Positions 24,820 to 33,713 of a DNA stretch of 64,000 nucleotides are shown piece after piece. Numbering within the stretch: position 1 is the first letter of the stretch; each line of letters opens with the position of its first letter. This DNA comes from G958296245 sp965262055 (GTDB lineage: Bacteria; Chloroflexota; Dehalococcoidia; Lucifugimonadales; G958296245): assembly GCA_965262055.1 (NCBI GenBank), contig CBDHEI010000002.1, positions 1,364,001 through 1,428,000 on the forward strand, given 5' to 3'. Below the pieces are notes generated by a model. The model had not been told where the DNA came from. It made no database searches and saw only the letters and a list, made by a program, of their open reading frames with translations. Made by a program: the position numbers and the translations under genes.

Positions 24820-27047
24820 TTACCTCATTCTTTCGGTGAATTCGGACCGGGGTCCTATCTGGTCGACGTCTATTCGATGAAACCCCAGTCTCAGGGCTGG
24901 TGAATCGGACTGCAACCGGTAGTTGTCGTGGCCGGCGTCCACGAATAGGGGATCGGCTATGACCGAATGAACGTCGAACCCCATCGCCCGCCAATCGTCG
25001 AGAGAGAGGTTCTTGCTCTGAGGCCAAATCGGGAACGTCCTCTTGGATTCCTCCATGTCCGACATGGGCGATGAGCTTCGTTCACCGCGAATTCATCGGC
25101 GCTCGCACTGAAGAAGAGATTGTGGTCGGCCTGTCCGATCGCGTCGGAGAGGGGTTCATTCATGAAACCGATGTGCCGGTATAGCACCGGGACGCCGCTG
25201 GCGCGATAGAAGATGTTCCGGCAGAAGTGGTTGCCGGTCATGAAGCCCTCCATCTGCGGCTGCCACCAACCCCCGAAGTGCGCGGCGCACTGCGCGTCCA
25301 CGATGATGTTGTTCTCGATCACATTGTTGCTGCCGCCCTGAACGTAGACCCCTACCGCGCCCGCGCGCACCACGACGTTCCCGTATACGAAGCAATTGCT
25401 GCTGTAGTTGTCCAGGTAGATGCCGAACGTGGGGGTTCCCTCCTCGCCCGTACGCGGATCGGTCAGAGTCGGGTCTCCGACATCGGCGACTAAGTTGAAC
25501 CGGATCACGTGTCCGGACCTGGGCGCATGCCGTTCGACGTGCCCGTAGGGGTCCTCCATCCAGCTATTGATGGCGCCATTGTCGTGCGTCTCCTGACACA
25601 CTTGCCGGACCTCGTTGTACTCGACGATGTTGCGGCCGAATCCACTGTTGCCCAGGTTGATCCCGTGGTGAGGCATGTACTCGATCCGATTGTGACCGAT
25701 GACGTTGCTCTGGCTTAGTCCGAGGAACACGCCGGCAACGTATTTGTCGAAGACGCCGCAGTGATGGACGTGGTTGTCCGTGACCTCGTTGTAGATCGGG
25801 TACCGTCTGGACACCCTTGGATTGGAATACTGGCTGCCGATCAGGCAGATGCCCATGGCGCCCGCGTAGCCGATCTCGTTCCCCCGGATCACGTTGCGCT
25901 CGTTGTAGCCCTCGACGTAGATCGCGTTGCCGCCCACAGCGTTGAAGTGATTATTCTCGATGCGGCAGTACTCGGCCCCGGTCATGTGCAGAGCTTCCCC
26001 GCAGTACCTCTGCCCGGCCATCGGCAGCATGGCGCCGTAGCCCTCATGGCCGCCGCGATGCATGCTGTCTCCAGCGGTCGTCTCGGTCAAGGTGAACCCG
26101 GACACACTGACGTGCGAGGCCCCGCGCAGGTCGATCAGAGAGTCCAGCACCGGAGCGACCACCGAGCCGTCCTCGATCGGCTCCGGGGGGCAGAAATACA
26201 GCCTTACGTCCTCGCCATCGAGGCACCACTCTCCGGGCTGGTCCAGCTCCTCGAGGACGTTCTCGACATAGAAGCGATACCCTGAGTCGATGGATATCCG
26301 GAGATTCGGATAGGAGACATAGGGCATGGCGGCGTGGTCTTTGACAGGCCCCGTCAGAGTGATCACATATCGCTCTTCGTCTATCGTCTTGATTGGGAGG
26401 GTGTCGGTCAGGCCCATCCCGCTTAGAAGAAACACCTCCGCTTCGGTCGGTTTGGCCCAGCGGCGTGGAAACGTGCCTGGCTTGTACCTGAAGGCAACCG
26501 GGTTTCCCTCCCCGGCCGGGTCTTCCGCGTTTGCCCAACCGCCGTGTACCGGGTTCTCGGGGTCGAGCTTGGGATACCGGGCCCTGGTCTGGCGCCTGCC
26601 GTTGAAGAAGAGTTGCCTGAACCTCCACTTACCGCCCATGGCTTCCGGAAGGTCGCACTGGAGGGTGTCTCCCTTGTAAGGCTTCCAACCGCTGACTACC
26701 CGGCCGCCACTGAGGACCGGGGTCTCGCCTGGGTAAGCACGCCAGGTGATTGGGCATTCGCGCGTTCCGCTGTCGCTCTCCGTCAACTCCAGGGTCTCGC
26801 TAAGGTGGTACTTGCCGCCGCGTACCATAACCGTGATCGGTGCCTTCAACCCTTTCTCCCGCGCCTTCAATTCACGCACGGCGTTTCGAGCCTGGATCAA
26901 CGTGGCGAACGGGCCGTCGTCCTGCTGTGCATTCGCAGCGGCCAGCCTTCCGGACCAGGTGCCAGACCCTGACGGCGCCGCGAAGAACGTAGTTTCTTCC
27001 CCTTGGCCGGTTGGGATGCCGCCCTGCCGTGCTCTCGATGTCGTCAC
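24820..27047 (-). pseudogene. right-handed parallel beta-helix (pectate-lyase-like) protein, frameshifted near the 3' end
   Basis: The main frame runs from GTG 27047 for about 660 meaningful residues. An N-terminal GPFATLIQARNAVRELK segment (typical of carbohydrate-active beta-helix proteins) leads into many short parallel-beta-helix turns, for example YCRIENNHFNAVGGNAIYVE, NVIRGNEIGYAGAMGI, NVIGHNRIEYMPHHGINLGN and NNVIENNIIVDAQCAAHFGG. Near 25060, after FAVNEAHR, the sense continues in another frame (SDMEESKRTFPIWPQSKNLS) to ADPLFVDAGHDNYRLQSDSP, a standard C-terminus for this family. No signal peptide seen. GTG overlaps the upstream dehydrogenase stop (GTGA). Likely polysaccharide-active or sugar-binding; one indel decides whether it is functional. 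Confidence 0.72.
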
Positions 27048-28075
27048 TCGGCGACCCGTACTGGAGTATTCGTCTGGATCGACTTCACCGCGGCTTCCAC
27101 CAGTAGCTGCGACCTTAGACCGTCTTCCACGGTGATGGCTGGTCGTGCGCCTCCCTCAACCGAGTCGATGAAGTGGTCCAGCTCGCGGCGGTAGGCTTCC
27201 TAGTACTTGTACAAGAAGAACCGATCGGAGTTGGTCGGACCGGAGAGAAGCCTGTCGTGCAGCGCACCCTCCCCCGTGTACCGCACCAGGCCTGTGGTTG
27301 GCCTGTTCTCCGCTCTCACCATACCCTGGGACCCAAAGACCTCGACGCGCTGGTCGTAACCATAAGCCGTCCGCCAGATGTTGTTGATGTGGCACAGCCT
27401 CCCGCTCGCTGTCTTGAGGGTGGTCATCGCCGCGTCGATCTCGCCCATGTTGGCGATCTCGTCATCCACAAGGCTGCTCCCCATGACGAAGACCTCCACC
27501 GGTTCCTCACCTAGTAGCGCCCGCGCCAAGTCGAAGTCGTGCACCGTCGATTCGCGCAGGAGTGTGTACGGGGCGGTCTCGTGTGTCTCTTTCATCAGGT
27601 CGACGATAGTCACCTTGGGGTCGCGGTTCGTCAGGACCACCATCTCAACTTCCCCAACCTCGCCGGACCGGACAGCCTCTATGAGGGCGTGGTGACTCGG
27701 CTCGAAGCGCTTCATGAATCCCATGAAGGACGGTACCCCCGCCAGCTCCACCTCACGCACGGCTTCTCGTGCGCTGGGTATCTCCTCAGAGAGGGGCTTT
27801 TCACAGAAGACCGCCTTGCCGGCCCGCGCGGCTGCCACTACCAGCTCGCAATGAGAGCTGGCCGGGGTCGTAATGATCACCGCATCGACATCGGGGTCGG
27901 CCAACGCGTCCGCCGCGTCGGCCGCGACCTTCGCGTCATGGGCCGAGGCAAGTCGCTCCGCCGAGCTGCGGTCGATATCCATGACGCTATGGAGCGTGGC
28001 GTTCGGATGGTCGGCCATGTTCCGGGCGTGACGTCCGCCCATTTGACCGGCGCCGAGAATGCAGAATCGCAACAT
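27044..28075 (-). pseudogene. Gfo/Idh/MocA-family oxidoreductase interrupted by an in-frame TAG
   Basis: ATG 28075 opens a Rossmann domain with FCILGAGQMGGRHARNM at the start and FCEKPLSEE near residue 92, followed by the alpha/beta C-terminal domain (STVHDFDLARALLGEEP near 178). At 27202-27200 a TAG follows FFLYKY. In the same frame, without any indel, the typical C-terminus continues: EAYRRELDHFIDSVEGGARP, then RPAITVEDGLRS and SIQTNTPVRV, to TGA 27046-27044, totalling 343 residues. So a single base change has probably cut off the last 52 residues. The family oxidises sugars or inositols with NAD(P). It overlaps the beta-helix gene by four bases. Confidence 0.82.
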
Positions 28076-28122
28076 GCTAGCGCTATTACGCGAGAGACGA
28101 TGCCGGCGCAGGCCGCCCCGCG

Positions 28123-28881
28123 TCAGTAGGTGGCGCGCCCGCCGCTGATGTCGAAGACGGCGCCCGTGCTGAACGAGCACTCCGGCGATGCGAGCCAAGC
28201 CACAAGCGCCGCGACCTCGCTGATTTCGCCGGTGCGGCCCATGGGGATCTTCTGCAGCATGTACTCCACCTGCTCCGGCGTGAGCTGCTCCAGGATGGGG
28301 GTCATGATGACCGCCGGTGTGACGGCGTTGACTCTAATACCGGTGGTGGCGAGCTCCTTGCCGACCGACTTGGTCAGCCCGATCACCGCGGCCTTGGTGG
28401 CCGAGTAGGGCACCATGTTCGGGTTCCCCTCCTTGCCGGCGATCGACGCGATGTTGACGATCCGACCGTAGTCGCGCTCCAGCATTTGCGGTATCACGGC
28501 GCGCGTGAACAGGTACACCCCCCTGAGGTTGGTCCTGTAGACCCGGTCCATCTCCTCGGCGGACTGCTCCCAGATCGGCGCCGCAACCCCTGCTATGCCC
28601 GCGTTGTTTACCAGGATGTCCACCCGCCCCCACGCGTCCATGGCCCGATCCACGCTTCGAGGAGCCACATCTTCGTCGCCAACGTCCCCGACCTCGAGCC
28701 GCACGTCGACCCCTTGGGCGGCCAGCTCAGCCGCCGCGTCCTCACCCGTCGCGCCATCCTGGTCGACGATCAGTACCCTGGCGCCCTCGGCGCCCAGGAG
28801 CTCGGCCACACCGCGGCCTATGCCCCTCGCCGCGCCCGTGACTATGGCGACCCTATCTTCGAACCTCTGCATGTCAGTCAT
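28123..28881 (-). CDS. short-chain dehydrogenase/reductase (FabG-like)
   Basis: A 252-residue classical SDR: TGAARGIGRG near residue 15 (TGxxxGxG cofactor motif), NNAGIAG near 92, Ser in NIASIAGKEG near 145 and YSATK (YxxxK) near 159. The C-terminus ends FDISGGRATY, as in FabG and glucose-dehydrogenase-like members. It appears intact and is the first gene of the leftward cluster with the Gfo/Idh/MocA enzyme, the beta-helix protein and the RraA-like protein, so a sugar or hydroxy-acid substrate is more likely than a fatty-acid role. The 47-base gap suggests co-transcription. Confidence 0.87.
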   Translation of the reverse strand: MTDMQRFEDRVAIVTGAARGIGRGVAELLGAEGARVLIVDQDGATGEDAAAELAAQGVDVRLEVGDVGDEDVAPRSVDRAMDAWGRVDILVNNAGIAGVAAPIWEQSAEEMDRVYRTNLRGVYLFTRAVIPQMLERDYGRIVNIASIAGKEGNPNMVPYSATKAAVIGLTKSVGKELATTGIRVNAVTPAVIMTPILEQLTPEQVEYMLQKIPMGRTGEISEVAALVAWLASPECSFSTGAVFDISGGRATY

Positions 28882-28924
28882 GGCACCCCTGCCCTGCGGA
28901 GCGTCTTGTGTATCCCGGGGCGCG

Positions 28925-29134
28925 TCAGCCCGTCGAGTGGTGACGCACCGCCTCTATCGCTTCCTCCATGTTCGCCTGCAGCTCGGCGATCGTCTCGCCC
29001 TGTGAGACGCATCCGGGCATCTCGACTACCTCACCCCAGAAGCCGGTTTCTCCCTGCTCACACTCGTGAATCAGGATGGTGAATCCTGACAGGCGGACCC
29101 TTGTCTCTTCCTCGCCCCGTCTGATAGTGGTCAT
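28925..29134 (-). CDS. hicB: HicB-type antitoxin
   Basis: A 69-residue protein with the HicB partial RNase-H-like fold: FTILIHECEQGETGFWGEVV then EMPGCVSQGETIAELQANM and EEAIEAVRHH. PGCxxxGxTxxEAxxNxxEAI is the family signature. ATG 29134 is preferred over an upstream start at 29167 because AGGGGGAGGG precedes it. By family it binds the HicA RNase and represses the operon; this short form lacks a C-terminal DNA-binding domain. The toxin gene directly upstream is frameshifted, so the antitoxin may now be orphaned. Confidence 0.85.
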   Translation of the reverse strand: MTTIRRGEEETRVRLSGFTILIHECEQGETGFWGEVVEMPGCVSQGETIAELQANMEEAIEAVRHHSTG

Positions 29135-29159
29135 CGCCCTCCCCCTGAACTGACCACGC

Positions 29160-29373
29160 CTAAACATTCTCTAAGAACTCGATTTCGGTTCTGCCTGATA
29201 GCTTGATGAGCCTCTTGAGTAGTCCAATCTTGAGAATACCAGCAGGTACGGAGAGATTGTACCCGTTCATATTTACTACGCGATGGCTGCCTTTCCCTGC
29301 GCTCTTCGCCGCCCAACCGGACCAGGGCCTTCACCGCGTCTTCCTGCCGGATGGTTCTCAGTGACGGTGCCAA
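29160..29373 (-). pseudogene. hicA: HicA-type mRNA interferase toxin, frameshifted
   Basis: The first frame gives TIRQEDAVKALVRLGGEERR, the start of a HicA dsRBD-like fold (compare GKEVIKALRKLG). The neighbouring frame then gives GSHRVVNMNGYNLSVPAGIL and KIGLLKRLIKLSGRTEIEFL, with the catalytic His in the family's GSHR motif, ending at TAG 29162-29160. The switch is near 29288-29300 in GGGAAAGG and needs removal of one base. The likely start is TTG 29373. As sequenced, the toxin is inactive; an indel error would restore an ordinary hicAB pair. Confidence 0.8.
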
Positions 29374-29557
29374 GGGCCTTTCCTCATTCTATGTCAACGA
29401 GGGCCAAGTGCAAAGAGGTTGCCATGTGGCTCGCATCCGCACCCGCGCGCGGGTGCGTTTTCCCCTTGACACTCATATGGGACAGTGATAACTTTCACGA
29501 AGTTTTTCGGGGGCGCACCCCTGTGTGCCATGACGTGGAATCGAGGACGCATAGTCA
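29374..29557 (+). promoter_or_regulatory. upstream region of the alternative complex III operon
   Basis: TTGACA (29466-29471) is perfect, but the best -10 candidates are weak: TAACTT with a 17-base spacer, or GATAAC with 15. It is the only promoter-like signal before the eight co-directional genes beginning at 29558. No repeat or coding sequence is recognised in the rest of this gap. Confidence 0.4.
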
Positions 29558-29848
29558 ATGGACCCAGCGGCGCTGTCCGGACCTGAGTGGAGTAGCCTCG
29601 GCTCTCTGCTCTCCAACCTTTGGATCGTGGTCGCCTTCGTCGTCTTCTTCGGCACCAACATGATGGTCGGCCACATCATGATCCCCTCCCTCGTTGCCTC
29701 GGCGCACCTACCGGACGGGGCCCAGAAGGTCAGGCTGGTCTTCTACGCTGCGGCGATCGCCTCGATCGCTATCGCCGTCGTGGTGTTCATTCAGGTGGTC
29801 CAGGACGCCGAGGTTCTGGAGAGGTTCTGGAGCAACTATTGGATATAG
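29558..29848 (+). CDS. small membrane protein leading the alternative complex III operon
   Basis: A 96-residue protein with two hydrophobic helices (about residues 20-45, FVVFFGTNMMVGHIMIPSLV region, and 62-80, AAAIASIAIAVVVFIQVV). The short loop between them is polar and the C-terminus is aromatic (FWSNYWI). I recognise no named family. It lies 34 bases upstream of the pentahaem cytochrome actA in the same direction, so it may be an accessory or assembly subunit of that complex. The start ATG 29558 lacks a strong Shine-Dalgarno sequence. Confidence 0.65.
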   Translation: MDPAALSGPEWSSLGSLLSNLWIVVAFVVFFGTNMMVGHIMIPSLVASAHLPDGAQKVRLVFYAAAIASIAIAVVVFIQVVQDAEVLERFWSNYWI

Positions 29849-29882
29849 CTAGTGCGGGCGCAATTGCTGCAACGCCTGCCCA

Positions 29883-30632
29883 GTGGCAAGCCGCCGCAGC
29901 GCCCACGCGAGGATAGCCGGACCGCAATTGCTAAAGGGTGACGCTGAGCTATATAGGCCGAAGAGGCCTAAGAAAAAGCACGTAGCGCTTTTCGGCCTTC
30001 TCGGACTGATAGGCTTGGCCGGAGTGGCGGTCGTGGTCGCTATCGGCGTTTTCGTCATATCCGCTTGGTTCGGACTCCCCGTCTTCGGCTTCAGCGAGGG
30101 ACCGGACCAGCCGATACCCTTCCCGCATACCGTGCACGTAAACGAGATCGGGCTCGACTGCACCTTCTGCCACAGGACGGTGACCGAGGAGCCGGCCGCG
30201 TCGATCCCCGCCGTAGAGCTCTGCATGAGCTGCCACAAGGCAGTGGGCAGCGGGCTCGAAGGCGTGGAGACGCTTCGGGACTTCGCGGAGACGGGCAGAA
30301 AGATCGACTGGGTGCGCGTCCACAGGGTGCCCGATCACGTCCACTTCGTACACGAGGCTCACGTCAGGGCCTTCTCCGGCTCCAAGGAGATCGTCGAAGT
30401 GCTGAGCGACCGCCAGGCGGAGATCAGGATCGACGAGGCTAGGAGGATCGACGCCGACGCTTCCGTCGGTCAGACGATAGAGGTCGCAGAGTCTCAGGTC
30501 TGCGCGATATGCCACGGCGACGTGGCAAGCATGCCGAAGGTCGAGCAGGTCCGGCCCCTCAAGATGGCCGACTGCGTCAACTGCCACCGCGACAACAGCG
30601 CCCCAACCGACTGCACCACCTGCCACTACTAG
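29883..30632 (+). CDS. actA: alternative complex III subunit ActA, pentahaem cytochrome c
   Basis: A 249-residue membrane-anchored multihaem cytochrome. One N-terminal helix (residues 35-60) is followed by five CxxCH haem sites: CTFCH near 92, CMSCH near 113, CAICH near 207, CVNCH near 231 and CTTCH near 243. Five haems and one anchor match ActA, which passes electrons from the quinol site toward the monohaem subunit. His-rich segments HTVHVNEIG and VHFVHEAHV supply distal ligands. The GTG at 29883 is the longest start; TTG 29925 or another internal start is possible because the first 14 residues look unlike a leader. Confidence 0.9.
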   Translation: MASRRSAHARIAGPQLLKGDAELYRPKRPKKKHVALFGLLGLIGLAGVAVVVAIGVFVISAWFGLPVFGFSEGPDQPIPFPHTVHVNEIGLDCTFCHRTVTEEPAASIPAVELCMSCHKAVGSGLEGVETLRDFAETGRKIDWVRVHRVPDHVHFVHEAHVRAFSGSKEIVEVLSDRQAEIRIDEARRIDADASVGQTIEVAESQVCAICHGDVASMPKVEQVRPLKMADCVNCHRDNSAPTDCTTCHY

Positions 30633-30653
30633 GACGGTGTACAAGAACTGAGC

Positions 30654-32954
30654 ATGGATCTCAAGAGGCTTAACAGAAGGCAGTTCCTGGGTCTGCTCGG
30701 CGGCTCTGCCGCCGGGGCGGTGATCTTCCAGGCGTGCGGCGTCCCGGAGGACGAGCTTCTCGTCGAGGCCCCCCTCCAGATGCCGGAGGACCTGGTCACC
30801 GGCGTCGACAACTGGTACGCGACCGTCTGCCGCCAGTGCCCCACCAGCGAGGGCATCGTCGTAAGGGTCATCGAGGGGCGCGCCAAGAAGGTCGAGGGCA
30901 ACGTCGACTACCCCATTAACATGGGCAAGCACAGTGCCCGCTGCGAGGCCGGCCTCCAGTCCCTGTACGACCCCGACCGCATCAGCGGCCCTCTGCTCAG
31001 GACAGGCGAGCGGGGCGAGGGCCAGTGGGAAGAGATAAGCTGGACCGACGCCATTACCCGGCTGGCACACCAGCTAAACGAAGCCTCCGACCCTGGACAG
31101 GTCGTCATGGTCACAGAGCCGGTGGGCGCCCACCTGGGCATGGTCGTCGAGCGCTTCGCCGAAAGGTACGGCGCCCGGCATATCCCCTACGAGACGCTGG
31201 AGCGCACCACGCTCAGGGCAGCAATGCAGCAGGTATTCGGCCTGGAGCGGATGCCCGACTTCGACATAGAGAACGCCAGCTACCTGCTCTCGTTCGGCGC
31301 GGACTTTCTGAATACCTGGGTCTCGCCCGTGCGGTACGCGAGGGGCTACGGCCAGTTCCGGCAGGGAGAACGGGAGAGAGGCACCTTCGTCCAGGTCGAT
31401 TCCCGCCTCTCGATGTCCGCAGCCAACGCCGACGAGTGGATATATGTGAACCCCGGCCGCGAGGGGCTGCTCGCGCTCAGCATCGCCCAGGTCATCGTGT
31501 CCGACCCCAGCCTGCGGAAGCTGGCAGACGAGGACGGCATACGGGCGCTGACCGACGGCGACGACGGGCGCCTGGACGCCTTCGCCCCGGACCGCGTGGC
31601 TGCCTCCATCTCCAGCGCCGTCTCGCAGGAGAGGATGGCCGAGACGATACGGCGGACGGCCAGCGACTTTGTCCACCACCAGCCCAGCCTGGCCATCGGC
31701 GGGGGCCCGGCGGCCGCGCACACCAACGGCCTCTTCAACATGAACGCCGTCTACTCCCTGAACAGGTTGGTGGGCAACGTCGGAAAGCCGGGAGGCGTGA
31801 CGCCGAACCCGCCGTCCCCCCTGGCAGACGTACCCTCCGCCCCGGCAAGCGCCTCCTACGAACAGTGGCGCTCGCTCGCCGGCGATATGAACGCCGGGCG
31901 CGTCCGTGCCCTCTTGGTGCACGGCGCCGACCCTATGTATGGCCTGCCTGAGGCTGCCGGCCTCCGCGAGGCATCCTACAAGGTGCCCTTCATCTTCAGC
32001 TTCTCGAGCTGGATGGACGACACGACGGCGATGGCCGACCTCGTGCTGCCCAGCCACAGCCACCTCGAGGATTGGGGGAGCGACATCCCTGACCCCGGAC
32101 CCGGACACCAGGTCGTGGGCTACCAGCAGCCGGTCGTGAGGCCGCTGTTCGAGCCGAGGGGCGTCCACCTGGGCACCAAGGGCTTCGGGGACGTGCTGTT
32201 GAGCCTAGCCCAGCTCCTGGAGTTGGACCTGGAGCTCTCAGGGAGCACCTTCATGGACGTCGTAAAGGAGAGCTCACGGCAGCTCATGGGCCGTGGCTCC
32301 GAGCCCTTCTCAGGCTACTCCAGCTTCCCGGCGTTCTGGAACGGCATCCTCCGCCACGGCGGCTGGTGGGACACCGGCGCGAAGCACGACGGCGCGGTCC
32401 CAGCACCGGCGCCGCTGCCCACGGAGACCGAGAGTCCGCGCTTCAGCGGGCCGGAAGGGTCCAACACCTTCTACCTGGCCCCCTTCGCCTCCACGTCGCT
32501 CACCGACGGCCGCGGCGCTCACCTGCCCTGGCTGCAGGCCACGCCCGACCCCGTATCCACCGCAACGTGGCGCACGTGGGCTGAGATAAACTTGAACAAG
32601 GCTCGAGAGATGGACATAGAAGAAGGGGACGTCGTCGTCCTGGAGACCGCACACGGCTCCATAGAGGCCCTGGCGTACCCTCATCCCGGCATCTCCCCCG
32701 AAGTGGTGGCCGTGCCCATAGGCCAGGGCCACCGCGCCGGAGGCAGGTACGCCGAGGGCAGGGGTGCCAACGTGCTCTCGATCCTCTCGCCAGACCTAAC
32801 GGACGGGGCGGGCTCGCTCGCTTGGGCCGCGAACCGCGTGAAGGTCACCAATACCGACCGGTGGGAGAGGCTCCCCAAGATGGAGAACTCGAAGCCGGAC
32901 CTTGCCACCGATGAGCACCGCCTCATAATCCCGTTGGCGACGCGCGACACGTAA
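30654..32954 (+). CDS. actB: alternative complex III subunit ActB1, molybdopterin-oxidoreductase-like
   Basis: A 766-residue protein with a twin-arginine leader, NRRQFLGLLGGSAAGAVIF, near residue 7. It then has the CISM-type large-subunit fold: VCRQCPTSEGIVVRVIEGRA near 60, PINMGKHSARCEAGLQSLYD near 90, and the C-terminal domain from TATWRTWAEINLNKAREMDI near 640. In known alternative complex III this subunit resembles molybdopterin enzymes but has no molybdenum cofactor, and is fused to a four-cluster ferredoxin domain. Here that ferredoxin domain is a separate gene 15 bases downstream. Exported and peripheral on the outer face. Confidence 0.9.
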   Translation: MDLKRLNRRQFLGLLGGSAAGAVIFQACGVPEDELLVEAPLQMPEDLVTGVDNWYATVCRQCPTSEGIVVRVIEGRAKKVEGNVDYPINMGKHSARCEAGLQSLYDPDRISGPLLRTGERGEGQWEEISWTDAITRLAHQLNEASDPGQVVMVTEPVGAHLGMVVERFAERYGARHIPYETLERTTLRAAMQQVFGLERMPDFDIENASYLLSFGADFLNTWVSPVRYARGYGQFRQGERERGTFVQVDSRLSMSAANADEWIYVNPGREGLLALSIAQVIVSDPSLRKLADEDGIRALTDGDDGRLDAFAPDRVAASISSAVSQERMAETIRRTASDFVHHQPSLAIGGGPAAAHTNGLFNMNAVYSLNRLVGNVGKPGGVTPNPPSPLADVPSAPASASYEQWRSLAGDMNAGRVRALLVHGADPMYGLPEAAGLREASYKVPFIFSFSSWMDDTTAMADLVLPSHSHLEDWGSDIPDPGPGHQVVGYQQPVVRPLFEPRGVHLGTKGFGDVLLSLAQLLELDLELSGSTFMDVVKESSRQLMGRGSEPFSGYSSFPAFWNGILRHGGWWDTGAKHDGAVPAPAPLPTETESPRFSGPEGSNTFYLAPFASTSLTDGRGAHLPWLQATPDPVSTATWRTWAEINLNKAREMDIEEGDVVVLETAHGSIEALAYPHPGISPEVVAVPIGQGHRAGGRYAEGRGANVLSILSPDLTDGAGSLAWAANRVKVTNTDRWERLPKMENSKPDLATDEHRLIIPLATRDT

Positions 32955-32969
32955 CGGCACGGAGGAGTT

Positions 32970-33713
32970 ATGGAAGGCCAGACAAAAAAATGGGCAATGA
33001 CGGTTGACGTGGACCGGTGCATCGGGTGCCAGGCCTGCGTCATCGCCTGCCAGTCGGAGAACAACATCCCCATAAGCGACGAGCCGCTCTTCAACCAGCG
33101 GCGTGCGATTGAGTGGATACGCATAGAGCGCTACTGGGAGGGCGAGTTTCCGGACGTGAAGGCGCGGTTCATCCCGGTCTTCTGCCAGCACTGCGACGAC
33201 GCCCCATGCGAGCCGGTCTGCCCGGTCTACGCCACCTACCACAACAGCGAAGGCCTCAACGTCCAGGTCTACAATCGTTGCATCGGCTCGAGGCTCTGTG
33301 TGAACAACTGCCCCTACCAGGTCAGGTACTTCAACTTCTGGGAGCCGGAGTGGCCGGACACCCTTAAGAACCAGCTCAACCCCGATGTCACCGTCCGCAG
33401 CCGCGGCATCATGGAGAAGTGCACCTTCTGCATACAGCGCATCCGGCGCTCTGGGCGCGAGGCCAAGCGCGACGGACGCGAGCTCGAGGACGGCGACCGC
33501 CAGCTCAGCCCGGCGTGTGTCAACGCCTGTCCGACCGACACCCTGGTGTTCGGCAACATTGCGGACCCCGACAGCAAGGTCAGCAAGCTCAAGGAGAAGG
33601 AGATGTCCGAGGAGGGCAGGGGTTACCACCTCCTGGACAGCCTTGGCACCGGTCCAAACGTTATCTACCTGAAGAAGGTCGACGAAAAGGCCTCGGAACC
33701 CGCACATGCCTAA
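32970..33713 (+). CDS. alternative complex III iron-sulfur subunit (ActB2), separate gene
   Basis: A 247-residue ferredoxin-like protein with four cysteine clusters typical of CISM beta subunits: RCIGCQACVIACQSEN near residue 12, FCQHCDDAPCEPVCPVYAT near 70, NRCIGSRLCVNNCPYQVRYF near 101, and KCTFCIQRI near 150 with ACVNACPTDTL near 182. The third cluster has CIGSRLC instead of CxxCxxC, so that cluster may be a [3Fe-4S] or otherwise modified centre. In Rhodothermus-type complexes this is the C-terminal half of ActB. GGAGG precedes ATG 32970; it overlaps the next gene by 8 bases. Confidence 0.9.
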   Translation: MEGQTKKWAMTVDVDRCIGCQACVIACQSENNIPISDEPLFNQRRAIEWIRIERYWEGEFPDVKARFIPVFCQHCDDAPCEPVCPVYATYHNSEGLNVQVYNRCIGSRLCVNNCPYQVRYFNFWEPEWPDTLKNQLNPDVTVRSRGIMEKCTFCIQRIRRSGREAKRDGRELEDGDRQLSPACVNACPTDTLVFGNIADPDSKVSKLKEKEMSEEGRGYHLLDSLGTGPNVIYLKKVDEKASEPAHA

